DNA of 28,784 bases from an uncultured Oscillospiraceae bacterium. Its GTDB lineage: Bacteria > Bacillota > Clostridia > Oscillospirales > Oscillospiraceae. Below, one piece after another: positions 1-7,592 of this stretch. Every line of letters begins with the position of its first letter. Position 1 is the first letter of the stretch. The stretch is taken from positions 1-28,784 of the forward strand of contig CAJUSG010000030.1 in assembly GCA_910589085.1 (NCBI GenBank). The letters run 5' to 3'. The translations under genes were made by a program, and so were the position numbers. Under the pieces are notes generated by a model that saw nothing but the letters and a program-made list of their open reading frames with translations, searched no databases and was not told the DNA's origin.

Positions 1-970
1 GCTCGGTGACGGTGACCAGCATGATGTTCATGATGCCGATGCCGCCCACCAGCAGGGAGATGCCGGCGATGGCCGCCATGCTCAGCGACTCCAGCAGGTT
101 GGCCTTCTCCTGCTCCTGGGCGTAGCTGTCGTTGCTGCCCACGTAGGCGTAGCCGTTCTGCCGGTTTCCGTTTTCGTCCAGGGGCATCACGCCGTTGAGG
201 AAGGCCTCAATCCGGGTCTTGGCCTCTACGGTGGCCTTGGCGTCCCGGCCCTTGACGATATAGCTGTCCATGCTGTAGTTGTTGTTCATGGTGCGGTTGA
301 AGGTGTAGGGGATAATGATGACATTGTCCATCTCGGGCCAGCCCTGGAGGGCCATGCTCTCATAGTAGCCCACCACCTGGAAGGGGTTGCTGTTGATGGT
401 GATGGTCTCCCCCACCGGGTCGGTGAAGCCGAAGAGCTGCTCCTTGGCCCCGGAGCCCAGGACGCACACCGGCAGGGTCTTCTCCACCTCCAGGTAGCTG
501 AACTCCCGGCCCCCGGCCAGGTTCAGGTTGTTGCACACACCGTATTGCTCCGAGCCCAGCTTCAGGTGGAGCATGGTGGACCAGGGGTCCTGGTTGGGGA
601 TGGACCAGTCAATGTTCTCCCAGTCGTTGGTCTTCACGGTTTTGGAGCCGTACTGGATGGTGGCAGTCTCGTTGACCTCCACCTCCGGGGTAATGCCTAC
701 GACCAGGTCCCCCAGGGACAGGCAGTAGTCAAAGAGAAGCTGCCCCGTCTCGTTGTCCATGTCGTAGTAGTTGAAGGCCTGGACGGTAATCTTGTTGTCC
801 CCCAGCTTGTCGAACATCTCCATGCTCTTTTTGGCCTTGCCCTGCATGACGGACACCATGATGACCACCGACGCCACGCCGATGATGATGCCCAGCATGG
901 TGAGGAAGGACCGGGTCTTTTTCATGGCGATGGACTTGAAGGCCATTTTAAACGCCTGCCACAGATTCAT
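1..970 (-). CDS. MacB-like ABC transporter permease (FtsX family), 3' end outside the window
   Basis: Reading the minus strand from the ATG at 970 gives about 323 codons that stay open to the window edge, so the C-terminus is missing. The protein starts MNLWQAFKMAFKSIAMKKTR, followed by a first membrane helix at about residues 22-42 containing the typical GIIIGVASVVIM stretch. A large extracytoplasmic domain of about 240 residues comes next, and the second membrane helix (LLVGGIGIMNIMLVTVTE) begins just before the edge. This is the MacB_PCD plus FtsX layout of macrolide/peptide-type exporters. The ATG overlaps the stop of the upstream ATPase in an ATGA motif, which implies translational coupling. 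It should form the membrane dimer driven by that ATPase and joined to the adaptor. The substrate cannot be told from sequence. Confidence 0.93.
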   Translation of the reverse strand, partial: MNLWQAFKMAFKSIAMKKTRSFLTMLGIIIGVASVVIMVSVMQGKAKKSMEMFDKLGDNKITVQAFNYYDMDNETGQLLFDYCLSLGDLVVGITPEVEVNETATIQYGSKTVKTNDWENIDWSIPNQDPWSTMLHLKLGSEQYGVCNNLNLAGGREFSYLEVEKTLPVCVLGSGAKEQLFGFTDPVGETITINSNPFQVVGYYESMALQGWPEMDNVIIIPYTFNRTMNNNYSMDSYIVKGRDAKATVEAKTRIEAFLNGVMPLDENGNRQNGYAYVGSNDSYAQEQEKANLLESLSMAAIAGISLLVGGIGIMNIMLVTVTE

Positions 971-1662
971 TCCCAATCCACCTCCTGGGGGTTGTCGGAA
1001 ATAATTTTTCCGTCAGACAGCCGCACCACCCGCTTGGCGGTGGCGGCGATGCCGTCGTCGTGGGTGATGAGGAGGATGGTGGTCCCCCCCCGGTACAGGT
1101 CCCGGAGGATCTCCAGCACGTGCTTGCCCGTTTTGGAGTCCAGGGCGCCGGTGGGCTCGTCGGCCATGATGATGGGGGGGCTGGTGGCGATGGCCCGGGC
1201 GATGGCCACCCGCTGCTGCTGGCCGCCCGACATCTCCGAGGGCCGGTGGTGAGCCCGGTCGTCCATGCCCACCTTGGCCAGGGCGGCCATGGCCATGTCC
1301 TCCCGGTCGAAGACCGACACCCCCCGGTAGATCAGGGGCAGGGTCACGTTCTCCAGGGCGTCCAGCTCCTGAATCAGGTTGTAGCCCTGAAAGATGAAGC
1401 CGATCTCCCGGTTTCGGATGCGGGCCAGCTCCTTGTCTGTGAGGGCGCCGATGTCGGTCCCCTCCAGAAAGTACTCCCCGTAGGTGGGGATGTCCAGACA
1501 GCCCAGCACGTTCATCATGGTGGACTTGCCTGAGCCGGACTGGCCCACGATGGCCACAAATTCCCCCCTGTCGATCTGGAGGGAGACGCCGTCCAGAGCC
1601 CGGACCTCGCTCTCCTTGCCCTCGTTGTAGATCTTATAGAGGTCTCGAATGTCTATCAGCAT
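967..1662 (-). CDS. MacB/LolD-type ABC transporter ATP-binding protein
   Basis: This cytoplasmic ATPase of 231 residues powers the neighbouring FtsX-type permease. Counting from the ATG at 1662, the Walker A motif GQSGSGKS is near residues 40-47, the Q-loop in IFQGYN near 90-95, the signature SGGQQQR near 145-151, Walker B with catalytic Glu (IIMADEPTG) near 164-172 and the H-loop His in THDD near 201. The ADEPTGALD sequence and the Q-loop region are typical of the MacB/LolD/FtsE subfamily. An in-frame GTG at 1671 would add three residues. I prefer the ATG because GAGGTG lies six bases before it, whereas the GTG has no spaced ribosome binding site. The gene sits 14 bases after the adaptor gene and overlaps the permease start by 4 bases. 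Confidence 0.95.
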   Translation of the reverse strand: MLIDIRDLYKIYNEGKESEVRALDGVSLQIDRGEFVAIVGQSGSGKSTMMNVLGCLDIPTYGEYFLEGTDIGALTDKELARIRNREIGFIFQGYNLIQELDALENVTLPLIYRGVSVFDREDMAMAALAKVGMDDRAHHRPSEMSGGQQQRVAIARAIATSPPIIMADEPTGALDSKTGKHVLEILRDLYRGGTTILLITHDDGIAATAKRVVRLSDGKIISDNPQEVDWE

Positions 1663-1676
1663 ACCGGACACCTCGA

Positions 1677-3428
1677 TCAGCCGTAGCTGCTGTCGGTGAC
1701 CGTGTAGTTGAGGAACACGGTTTCCCCCGCCTCTACGCCGGACTTGATCTCCACATTCTTGGTGTCAGCGATGCCAGTCTCCACAATCACAGGGTAGTAG
1801 CCCTCCGCCTCGGTGGGGAAGGTGCGCTTTACGCCCGGCTGAATTTCCGGGAACTGCAGCTCCGGCACGTTGTCGGGCTTCTCCTCCCGCTGGACAAAGA
1901 CCACCGAGCACCGGTTGCCGTCCATGTCGGGGAAGTACTGCACGCAGGCGGTGGGCACCATCACGCACTCGGCCGACTCGCTGGTGACAAAGGAGTACTG
2001 CAGGCCCATGCCCTCCATCAGCGCGCCGCCGAAGTTGTCCACCGTCAGGGTGACGGGATATTTGGTGCCGCTGGAGCCGCCCATCATTTCATCGCCCCCC
2101 TGGCTGCCCGACATGTCGATGGAGGTGACCAGGCCCTGAAAGATATTGTCGCTGTAATCCTTCAGCTCCACGTAGCTGCCCGGCTTGATGAAGGAGATGT
2201 TCCGGTCGTCCACGCTGATGGTGACCAGCATGGTCACATTGTTGGAGATCATAATCACCGTGTCGCCGCTCTTCACCTCCTGGCCCTCCACCAGGTTGCA
2301 GGAGGTGACGGTGCCGTCGATGGGGGCCACGGCGTTAAAGTCCTGAAGGGCCTCCATCGCCTCGTTCAGCTTGAGCTGGGCGGCGTCAATCTCCTCCTGC
2401 TTGCTCCGGATGTCGGAGTCGATGGTGGAGGAGCCTAAGTACAGAAGGGCCTCCCCGGCCTGAACATTGGCGTGGTTGAGCAGATTGCCCTGTCCCACCA
2501 CCGGGCCGGAGGCCTTGGCCTCAATGGTCCGGGTCTCGTAAAACTGGGTCTTGCCGTTCTGGTAGGGGTAAATCTCCGAGCCGTCGGAGCCGATGATGAC
2601 GGCCGAGGCGTCCATCTCCGCGGTGAGGGTGCCCGGATTGTCAAAGACAATGACCACCTCAAAGTGGACGGCCCCCTCGGTGGACACAAAGCTCACCTTG
2701 TTGATCTTCTCCACATAGCCGGTGAAGGGCCGCATCACCGCGGGCACGGAGACGTTGACCTCCTGCCCCACATAGATGTCCCCCTCGTAGGCGTAGCTGA
2801 AATAGAGGGACAGCTTCAGCTTCCGGTCGTTGACCAGGGTGGCCACCGGGGAGCCCTTGCTCACCTCCTGGTCGGGCTGGAACTCCTTCACCTCCTGGAG
2901 CTTGCCGGCGAAGGGGGCCCGGACGGTGAGGTTGTTGGCGTCCTCCAGCAGGTCGGCCATGTCCTTGTTCAGGTCGTCCAGCTTCTTCTGGGCGTCGGTG
3001 ACGGCGTCCTCGGCGGCCTGGCTGTAGATGGTGTACAGCGGGTCGCCGGCCATGACGGTCTGGCCGCCGGTGACAAAGACCTCCTGCACCGTGCCGCTCT
3101 GGGTCAGGGTGATGGCGGCGGACTCCTTGGCCTTGGCCGTGCCCCTGCCCGACACCTTGCTCTGGATGGTGCCGATCTCGGCGACGGCGGGGAAGATTTC
3201 TCCCACCTCCTCGTCGGCGGCGGTGAGGAAGCGGTACAGGGCAAAGCCCCCGCCTCCCAGGATCACGGCGGCCACCCCCAGGGCAATCAGCCGCTTGACT
3301 AGCTTCTGCCGTCCCTTCCCCGCGGGCTTTTTGGCCGGGGGCTTGGGGGGACCGCCGGCGGCGGTCTCCGGGGCCGCCGGGGCGGGCGCCTGCTGTGTGG
3401 CGGTCTGGTTCTCTTTTACTTCTGGCAT
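1677..3428 (-). CDS. MacA/HlyD-type membrane-fusion adaptor with two tandem lipoyl-hairpin modules
   Basis: This 583-residue protein is the likely periplasm-like (extracytoplasmic) adaptor of the ABC exporter. It begins with a Pro/Ala/Lys-rich cytoplasmic tail (residues 1-45) and one membrane anchor at about 47-68. Two copies of the adaptor core follow. The first has a lipoyl half (SGTVQEVFVTGGQTV), a short coiled hairpin (AVTDAQKKLDDLNKD), the second lipoyl half (TVRAPFAGKLQEV) and a beta-barrel. The second has a hairpin (RSKQEEIDAAQLKLNEAM), a lipoyl half (AVAPIDGTVTSCNLVEGQEV) and a second barrel. A C-terminal membrane-proximal domain ends the protein. The family usually has about 350-450 residues and one core, so the duplication explains the extra length. 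The start is the ATG at 3428 with AGGAGG a few bases upstream. It is the first gene of the operon. Confidence 0.9.
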   Translation of the reverse strand: MPEVKENQTATQQAPAPAAPETAAGGPPKPPAKKPAGKGRQKLVKRLIALGVAAVILGGGGFALYRFLTAADEEVGEIFPAVAEIGTIQSKVSGRGTAKAKESAAITLTQSGTVQEVFVTGGQTVMAGDPLYTIYSQAAEDAVTDAQKKLDDLNKDMADLLEDANNLTVRAPFAGKLQEVKEFQPDQEVSKGSPVATLVNDRKLKLSLYFSYAYEGDIYVGQEVNVSVPAVMRPFTGYVEKINKVSFVSTEGAVHFEVVIVFDNPGTLTAEMDASAVIIGSDGSEIYPYQNGKTQFYETRTIEAKASGPVVGQGNLLNHANVQAGEALLYLGSSTIDSDIRSKQEEIDAAQLKLNEAMEALQDFNAVAPIDGTVTSCNLVEGQEVKSGDTVIMISNNVTMLVTISVDDRNISFIKPGSYVELKDYSDNIFQGLVTSIDMSGSQGGDEMMGGSSGTKYPVTLTVDNFGGALMEGMGLQYSFVTSESAECVMVPTACVQYFPDMDGNRCSVVFVQREEKPDNVPELQFPEIQPGVKRTFPTEAEGYYPVIVETGIADTKNVEIKSGVEAGETVFLNYTVTDSSYG

Positions 3429-3512
3429 CGCTTTTTCCTCCTATCCGATCAAAGCAGTCTTGCCCGGGGCTGTCTGCCTCCGGGCCGTCCTGCGGTTTGT
3501 CCATCGGCTTCT

Positions 3513-3542
3513 ATTATATGCCCCAGGCACAGAAATAGGCAA
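3513..3542 (-). promoter_or_regulatory. Promoter of the MacAB-like operon
   Basis: Read on the minus strand there is TTGCCT (3542-3537), an 18-base spacer and a perfect TATAAT (3518-3513). The start codon of the adaptor lies about 85 bases downstream, leaving a leader of roughly 75 bases. The -10 box is consensus; the -35 box matches four of six positions. Confidence 0.6.
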
Positions 3543-3563
3543 TTACAGAGTGATTACAAATTC

Positions 3564-3579
3564 TTAAGGAATCATTAAG
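3564..3579 (-). promoter_or_regulatory. Candidate OmpR-family response-regulator site (direct repeat)
   Basis: TTAAG occurs at 3564-3568 and again at 3575-3579, an 11-base period, i.e. one helical turn. The stretch also forms the inverted repeat TTCTTAA/TTAAGAA (3561-3581). It lies at about -58 to -73 relative to the predicted start of the MacAB-like transcript, where an activating OmpR/PhoB-type regulator would bind. Two-component control is common for such exporters, but no regulator gene is visible in the window. Confidence 0.35.
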
Positions 3580-3581
3580 AA

Positions 3582-3985
3582 AGAGTTTCAAACCGGCCCT
3601 GCACACCTTCAAATTTACTCTTATTATATAGACGCAGAGAGACAGGAAAAAGTTCCGTTCTCCGGTAAATTTTTTTGTTTCCTTTATTTCCCGCAAAACC
3701 GCCCCGGGGTGAATTTTCTCCTGTTTCACATGATCCCGGCCGTCTGAAAACAGTTTCCCGGCCCAGGGGCGGATTTTGCCCTCTCCCGGGCCGGCCGCCC
3801 CCGTCTGGCCGGAGCTTTTTGCACCGCCGCCGTCACATGGCCGAATGTGCGGCAGGTTCTCCCCACTCGCTTTGTGGAAATACCCAAAAATATGACGTTA
3901 AAATGCCACTTCTCTCCGCCGTATTTTCAAAGTCCTCTTGAAAAAAACGTTTCCCTCCTTTTAACCCCCTCCGCAAAAAACGATA
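3582..3985. other. Intergenic region without a convincing gene
   Basis: This stretch separates the divergent MacAB-like and YjiH transcripts. It is partly AT-rich and partly GC-rich. A second minus-strand TATAAT (around 3624-3629) could be an accessory -10 box, but its -35 is poor. Short open frames here (for example 3514-3729 minus) have neither a ribosome binding site nor family-like sequence. Confidence 0.5.
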
Positions 3986-4008
3986 TGCAAACGTTCCTGT
4001 GGTATCAT
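3986..4008 (+). promoter_or_regulatory. Extended -10 promoter of the YjiH gene with a cre-like palindrome
   Basis: TGGTATCAT at 4000-4008 is an extended -10 element (TGn before TATCAT), 92 bases before the ATG at 4100. No good -35 is seen. Directly upstream, TGCAAACGTTCCTG (3986-3999) matches about 10 of 14 positions of the CcpA cre consensus, including the central AACGTT core. In this position it would repress. Catabolite control is only suggested. Confidence 0.35.
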
Positions 4009-4099
4009 TAAGTCTGCGGTCACAGCCGGCCTCCACAGCGCCGGCGGGCTTCGCGCGTTGCGGCCAGCTGTGACGACAGAGAGAAAGGAGCGCATCACC

Positions 4100-5446
4100 A
4101 TGAAAGAGAAAACCTACAGCTCAGCAGCCTGGATCAAATTTTTGGCCTTCAGCGCATTGGGAATCTTCATCTTCTTTATCAACATCAATATCGGCGGCAG
4201 CAAAAATGTTCCCATGCTGCACATCATCAACATTGTCAAGGGAAAGGTTCCGCCCAACGCCAATATGTGGCTGGTCACCCTGATCTGCCTGTTTACCCTT
4301 GTTACCAGTCTGTGGGCCCGCCTGCCCGGCGCCCCCCAGTGGATCAGAAACCACCACGCCAAGGACAACATCTTCTCCTACTTCACCTATATCACAGCGG
4401 CAATCTTTTCCCTTATGGTCACCCTCAATGTGGGTCCGGTTTTCATTATCGACCCCGTGGTGGGGGCCAGCTCGGTCAACGTGGCCCGGGACGTGATTTA
4501 CTCTGTTGTAATCGCCGGCGCGCTGGTGGTGTTCCTCACCGAGTTCGGCCTGCTGGAGTTCATCGGCACCCTGATGGAGCCCATTATGCGCAAGTGCTTC
4601 CGGGTGCCCGGCAAGTCCTCCATCGACGCGCTGTCCTCCTTCGTCTGCTCGCCGGCCGTGGGCGTTATGATTACCTCCAGCCTGTACAAGGGCAAGATCT
4701 ACACCCAGCGGGAGGCCGTTACGATTACCACCTCCTTCAGCGTGTGTAGCCTGGGCGCCTTCGCCTTCCTCTCCGGCATGGCCAACTGCAGCGAGTACTA
4801 CTCCGTCCTGATTCTCAGCTCCCTGGTGCTGGTATTCATCATGGCGGCCATTATGGTGCGCATCCCGCCCATCTCCAAAAAGAAGGACGTCTATATTGAC
4901 GGCGAGGCACAGACCCCGGAGCTGCTGGGCAATACCCGCTATGACAGGGAGATCCTGCCCCGGGCCTTCCGCGCCGCTCTGGACAAGGCGGAAGCCGCCT
5001 CCCCCTCCGCCATGCTCGGCGGTCTGTCCTCCGCCGGCGCCTACTCCCTGAAAATCGCCTCCTTCGTGGTGTCCCTCTCGGTGATCTTCCTGGCCCTGGC
5101 CAACTACACCCCGGTGATCTCCTGGCTGGGCCTGCCGGTGATCCCCATTCTGAACCTGCTGGGTCTGCCCGATGTGGAGCTCATCGCCCCCTCTGTGCTG
5201 TCCGGCTTCTTCGCCCTCTCCCTGCCCTCCACCCTGCTGAAGGGGACCGCCGTGGCGGCCAAGAGCGGCTTTTTCGTGGTGCTGCTCTCCACCGCCCAGG
5301 TCATCTTCTTCACCGAGAGCGCCAACGCCATGCTGGAGTCTGAGATTCCGGTGGACTTCAAGGACCTGCTCATCATCTTCCTGGAGCGCACAGTGTTTCT
5401 GATCCCCCTGTGCGCCCTCTTCTGCGGGATGGTCTTCGGATTCTGA
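4100..5446 (+). CDS. YjiH-family membrane protein (nucleoside recognition/gate domain)
   Basis: This 448-residue integral membrane protein has roughly ten hydrophobic segments. The N-terminus contains LAFSALGIFIFFININIGG, a pattern I associate with YjiH proteins. Gate-domain-like stretches appear around residues 140-260 (EFIGTLMEPIMRKCFRVPGK, SSFVCSPAVGVMITSSLYKG) and again near the C-terminus (LPSTLLKGTAV, FKDLLIIFLERTVFLIPLCA). YjiH members are presumed transporters or channels; their substrates are not established. I start at the ATG at 4100 because GAAAGGAG lies ten bases before it; an upstream in-frame codon at 4058 has no such site. The gene precedes urocanase by 132 bases in the same direction, so it may move histidine, urocanate or a product, but this is inference from position only. 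Confidence 0.88.
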   Translation: MKEKTYSSAAWIKFLAFSALGIFIFFININIGGSKNVPMLHIINIVKGKVPPNANMWLVTLICLFTLVTSLWARLPGAPQWIRNHHAKDNIFSYFTYITAAIFSLMVTLNVGPVFIIDPVVGASSVNVARDVIYSVVIAGALVVFLTEFGLLEFIGTLMEPIMRKCFRVPGKSSIDALSSFVCSPAVGVMITSSLYKGKIYTQREAVTITTSFSVCSLGAFAFLSGMANCSEYYSVLILSSLVLVFIMAAIMVRIPPISKKKDVYIDGEAQTPELLGNTRYDREILPRAFRAALDKAEAASPSAMLGGLSSAGAYSLKIASFVVSLSVIFLALANYTPVISWLGLPVIPILNLLGLPDVELIAPSVLSGFFALSLPSTLLKGTAVAAKSGFFVVLLSTAQVIFFTESANAMLESEIPVDFKDLLIIFLERTVFLIPLCALFCGMVFGF

Positions 5447-5492
5447 TGCCGCCCCTCTGAGCAACTGCACCCCCTCTTCTTATTCTCCCCTC

Positions 5493-5544
5493 TTGAAAAT
5501 TTTCCCACCCGGCTGCCGTTGGCGGCGGGTGGGGAAATTTTCAA
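5493..5544. promoter_or_regulatory. Long near-perfect inverted repeat between the YjiH gene and hutU
   Basis: The arms TTGAAAATTTTCCCACCC (5493-5510) and GGGTGGGGAAATTTTCAA (5527-5544) pair over 18 positions with a single G-U wobble, and the 16-base centre can pair further (GGC, GCC). No long T-run follows on either side, so it is an unusual intrinsic terminator at best. It could be a bidirectional terminator, an attenuator or a regulator site controlling read-through from the YjiH gene into the urocanase operon. Confidence 0.7.
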
Positions 5545-5578
5545 CCAGCAGCTTTTATGAAAGGAATGATTGGATCTT

Positions 5579-7579
5579 ATGGACAACACAGCACACAGAA
5601 GCATCACGCTGGAGGGCCCGCTGCCCCAGCCCGGGGAATTTGACCCCGCCGTCCGCCGGGCGCCCAAGCGGGAGGCCTGCCTGAGCCGGAGCGACGTGGA
5701 GCTGGCCGTTAAAAATGCCCTGCGCTACATCCCTCAGGAGTACCAGGAGGAGCTGGCCGGAGAGTTTTACCGGGAGCTGATGGAGCGGGGCAAAATCTAC
5801 GGCTACCGCTTCCGCCCCCACGGAAAAATCTGGGGCCGCCCGGTGAACAGCTACAAGGGCAGGTGTCTGGCCGGCAAGGCGCTCCAGGTGATGATCGACA
5901 ACAATCTCGACTTCGATGTGGCCCTCTACCCCTACGAGCTGGTCACCTACGGCGAGACCGGACAGGTCTGCCAAAACTGGATGCAGTACCGGCTCATCAA
6001 GCGGTATCTGGAGGAGATGGAGGAGGACCAGACCCTGGTGGTCAGCTCGGGCCACCCCCTGGGGCTGTTCCACTCCTCCAAGGAGGCCCCGCGGGTGATC
6101 CTGACCAACGGCCTGCTGGTGGGGAAATACAACGACAACGACAACTGGAACCGGGCTGCCGCCCTGGGTGTGTCCAACTACGGCCAGTTTACCGCCGGCG
6201 GCTGGTTCTATATCGGCAGCCAGGGCATTGTCCACGGCACCTTCTCCACCCTGCTGTCCGTGGCCCGGACCGTGCTCCACCACGAGAGCAGCGAGGATAT
6301 GCTGAAGGGCGCCCTGTTCGTCACGGCCGGCCTGGGGGGGATGAGCGGCGCCCAGGGCAAGTCCATCGAGATGTGCCGGGGCGTCGGCATCATCGCTGAG
6401 GTGGACGAGTCCAAAATCGCGCTGCGCCAGCGGCTGGGCTGGGTGTCCCTGCGGGCCGAGACGCCGGAGGAGGCCTTCTCCACCGCCCGCTCCTACATCG
6501 CCAGAGGGGAGCCCATCTCCATCGCCTACCACGGCAACATCGTGGACCTGCTCCAGTACGCGGTGGACCACAACGAGAAGATCGACATCCTCACCGACCA
6601 GACCTCCTGCCATGTGGCCTTCGACGGCGGCTACTGCCCCCAGGGGCTTACCTTCGCCCAGCGCTCCAAACTGCTGGCCGAGGACAAGCCCCGCTTTGTG
6701 GAGCTGGTAAAGCAGACCCTGCGCAAGCACCACCAGCTCATCGAGATCCTCCGCAGCCGGGGCACCTATTTCTTCGACTACGGCAACAGCCTGACCTCCA
6801 CCATGTATGAGATCGGCATCAAAGAGGTGTGCGTCAACGGGGAGAACCCCCTGGACGGCTTTATTTACAAGTCCTTTGTGGAGGAGTTCCTGGGGCCCAA
6901 CCTCTTCGACTACGGCTACGGGCCCTTCCGCTGGGTGTGCCTGTCCGGCAGTCCGGAGGACCTGCGCAGGACCGATCAGGCGGCCATGGCCTGCATCGAC
7001 AAGGACCGGCGGTATCAGGACTATGACAACTATGTCTGGATTCGGGACGCGGAGAAGAATCGCCTGGTCATCGGAACCCAGGCCCGCATCCTCTACCAGG
7101 ACGCCCGCACCAGAGGACAGATCGCCCTGAAATTCAACGAGATGGTCCGTTCGGGTGAGATCGGCCCCATCATGATGGGCCGCGACCACATGGACACCGG
7201 CGGGGCGGACGCCCCCTCCCGGGAGACCTCCAACATCCGGGACGGCAGCAACATCACGGCGGATATGTCCGCCCTGGTGTTCGGCGGAGACGCCGGCATG
7301 GGCATGACCCTGATGTCCATGCACAACGGGGGCGGCGTGGGCATCGGCAACTCCCAGAGCTGCGGCTACGGCCTGCTGCTGGACGGCAGCGAGGCCACCG
7401 ACCGGATCATCCGCCGGGCGGTCAGCTACGACGTGATGTGCGGCGTGGCCCGCCGGGCCTGGGCAGGAAACGAGAACTCCATCCAGACGGTGCTGGAGCA
7501 CACAGAGCCCGCCGATATGATTACCCTCCCCTTCCTCTGCGACGGAGAGATGGTCCGGCGGGTCATCCAAAACAGCTGA
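5579..7579 (+). CDS. hutU: Urocanate hydratase (urocanase), long form
   Basis: Urocanase hydrates urocanate to 4-imidazolone-5-propionate using tightly bound NAD+ as an electrophile; it acts in the cytoplasm. The 666-residue length matches the long form found in animals and some anaerobes, against about 555 for the Pseudomonas/Bacillus form. Visible family marks are the nucleotide-binding stretch AGLGGMSGAQGKSIEM (near residues 250-265), GPFRWVCLSG (near 448-457), the FNEMVRSGEIGPIMMGRDH block (up to about 536) and the Gly-rich MHNGGGVGIG near 581-590. At the site where short forms carry RICW there is GTQARILYQD, as in the vertebrate type. The ATG at 5579 is 13 bases after AAGGA; a TTG at 5570 is a possible start. 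It heads a compact operon with a CoA-transferase and a dehydratase. Confidence 0.95.
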   Translation: MDNTAHRSITLEGPLPQPGEFDPAVRRAPKREACLSRSDVELAVKNALRYIPQEYQEELAGEFYRELMERGKIYGYRFRPHGKIWGRPVNSYKGRCLAGKALQVMIDNNLDFDVALYPYELVTYGETGQVCQNWMQYRLIKRYLEEMEEDQTLVVSSGHPLGLFHSSKEAPRVILTNGLLVGKYNDNDNWNRAAALGVSNYGQFTAGGWFYIGSQGIVHGTFSTLLSVARTVLHHESSEDMLKGALFVTAGLGGMSGAQGKSIEMCRGVGIIAEVDESKIALRQRLGWVSLRAETPEEAFSTARSYIARGEPISIAYHGNIVDLLQYAVDHNEKIDILTDQTSCHVAFDGGYCPQGLTFAQRSKLLAEDKPRFVELVKQTLRKHHQLIEILRSRGTYFFDYGNSLTSTMYEIGIKEVCVNGENPLDGFIYKSFVEEFLGPNLFDYGYGPFRWVCLSGSPEDLRRTDQAAMACIDKDRRYQDYDNYVWIRDAEKNRLVIGTQARILYQDARTRGQIALKFNEMVRSGEIGPIMMGRDHMDTGGADAPSRETSNIRDGSNITADMSALVFGGDAGMGMTLMSMHNGGGVGIGNSQSCGYGLLLDGSEATDRIIRRAVSYDVMCGVARRAWAGNENSIQTVLEHTEPADMITLPFLCDGEMVRRVIQNS

Positions 7580-7592
7580 AGGAGGATACGCT

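Noticed and set aside
3514..3729. Small minus-strand frame of 71 codons upstream of the adaptor gene
   Set aside because: It overlaps the predicted exporter promoter, has no convincing ribosome binding site and no recognisable sequence.
4121..5470. 449-codon minus-strand frame opposite the YjiH gene
   Set aside because: His/Gly/Gln-rich shadow of a membrane protein gene.
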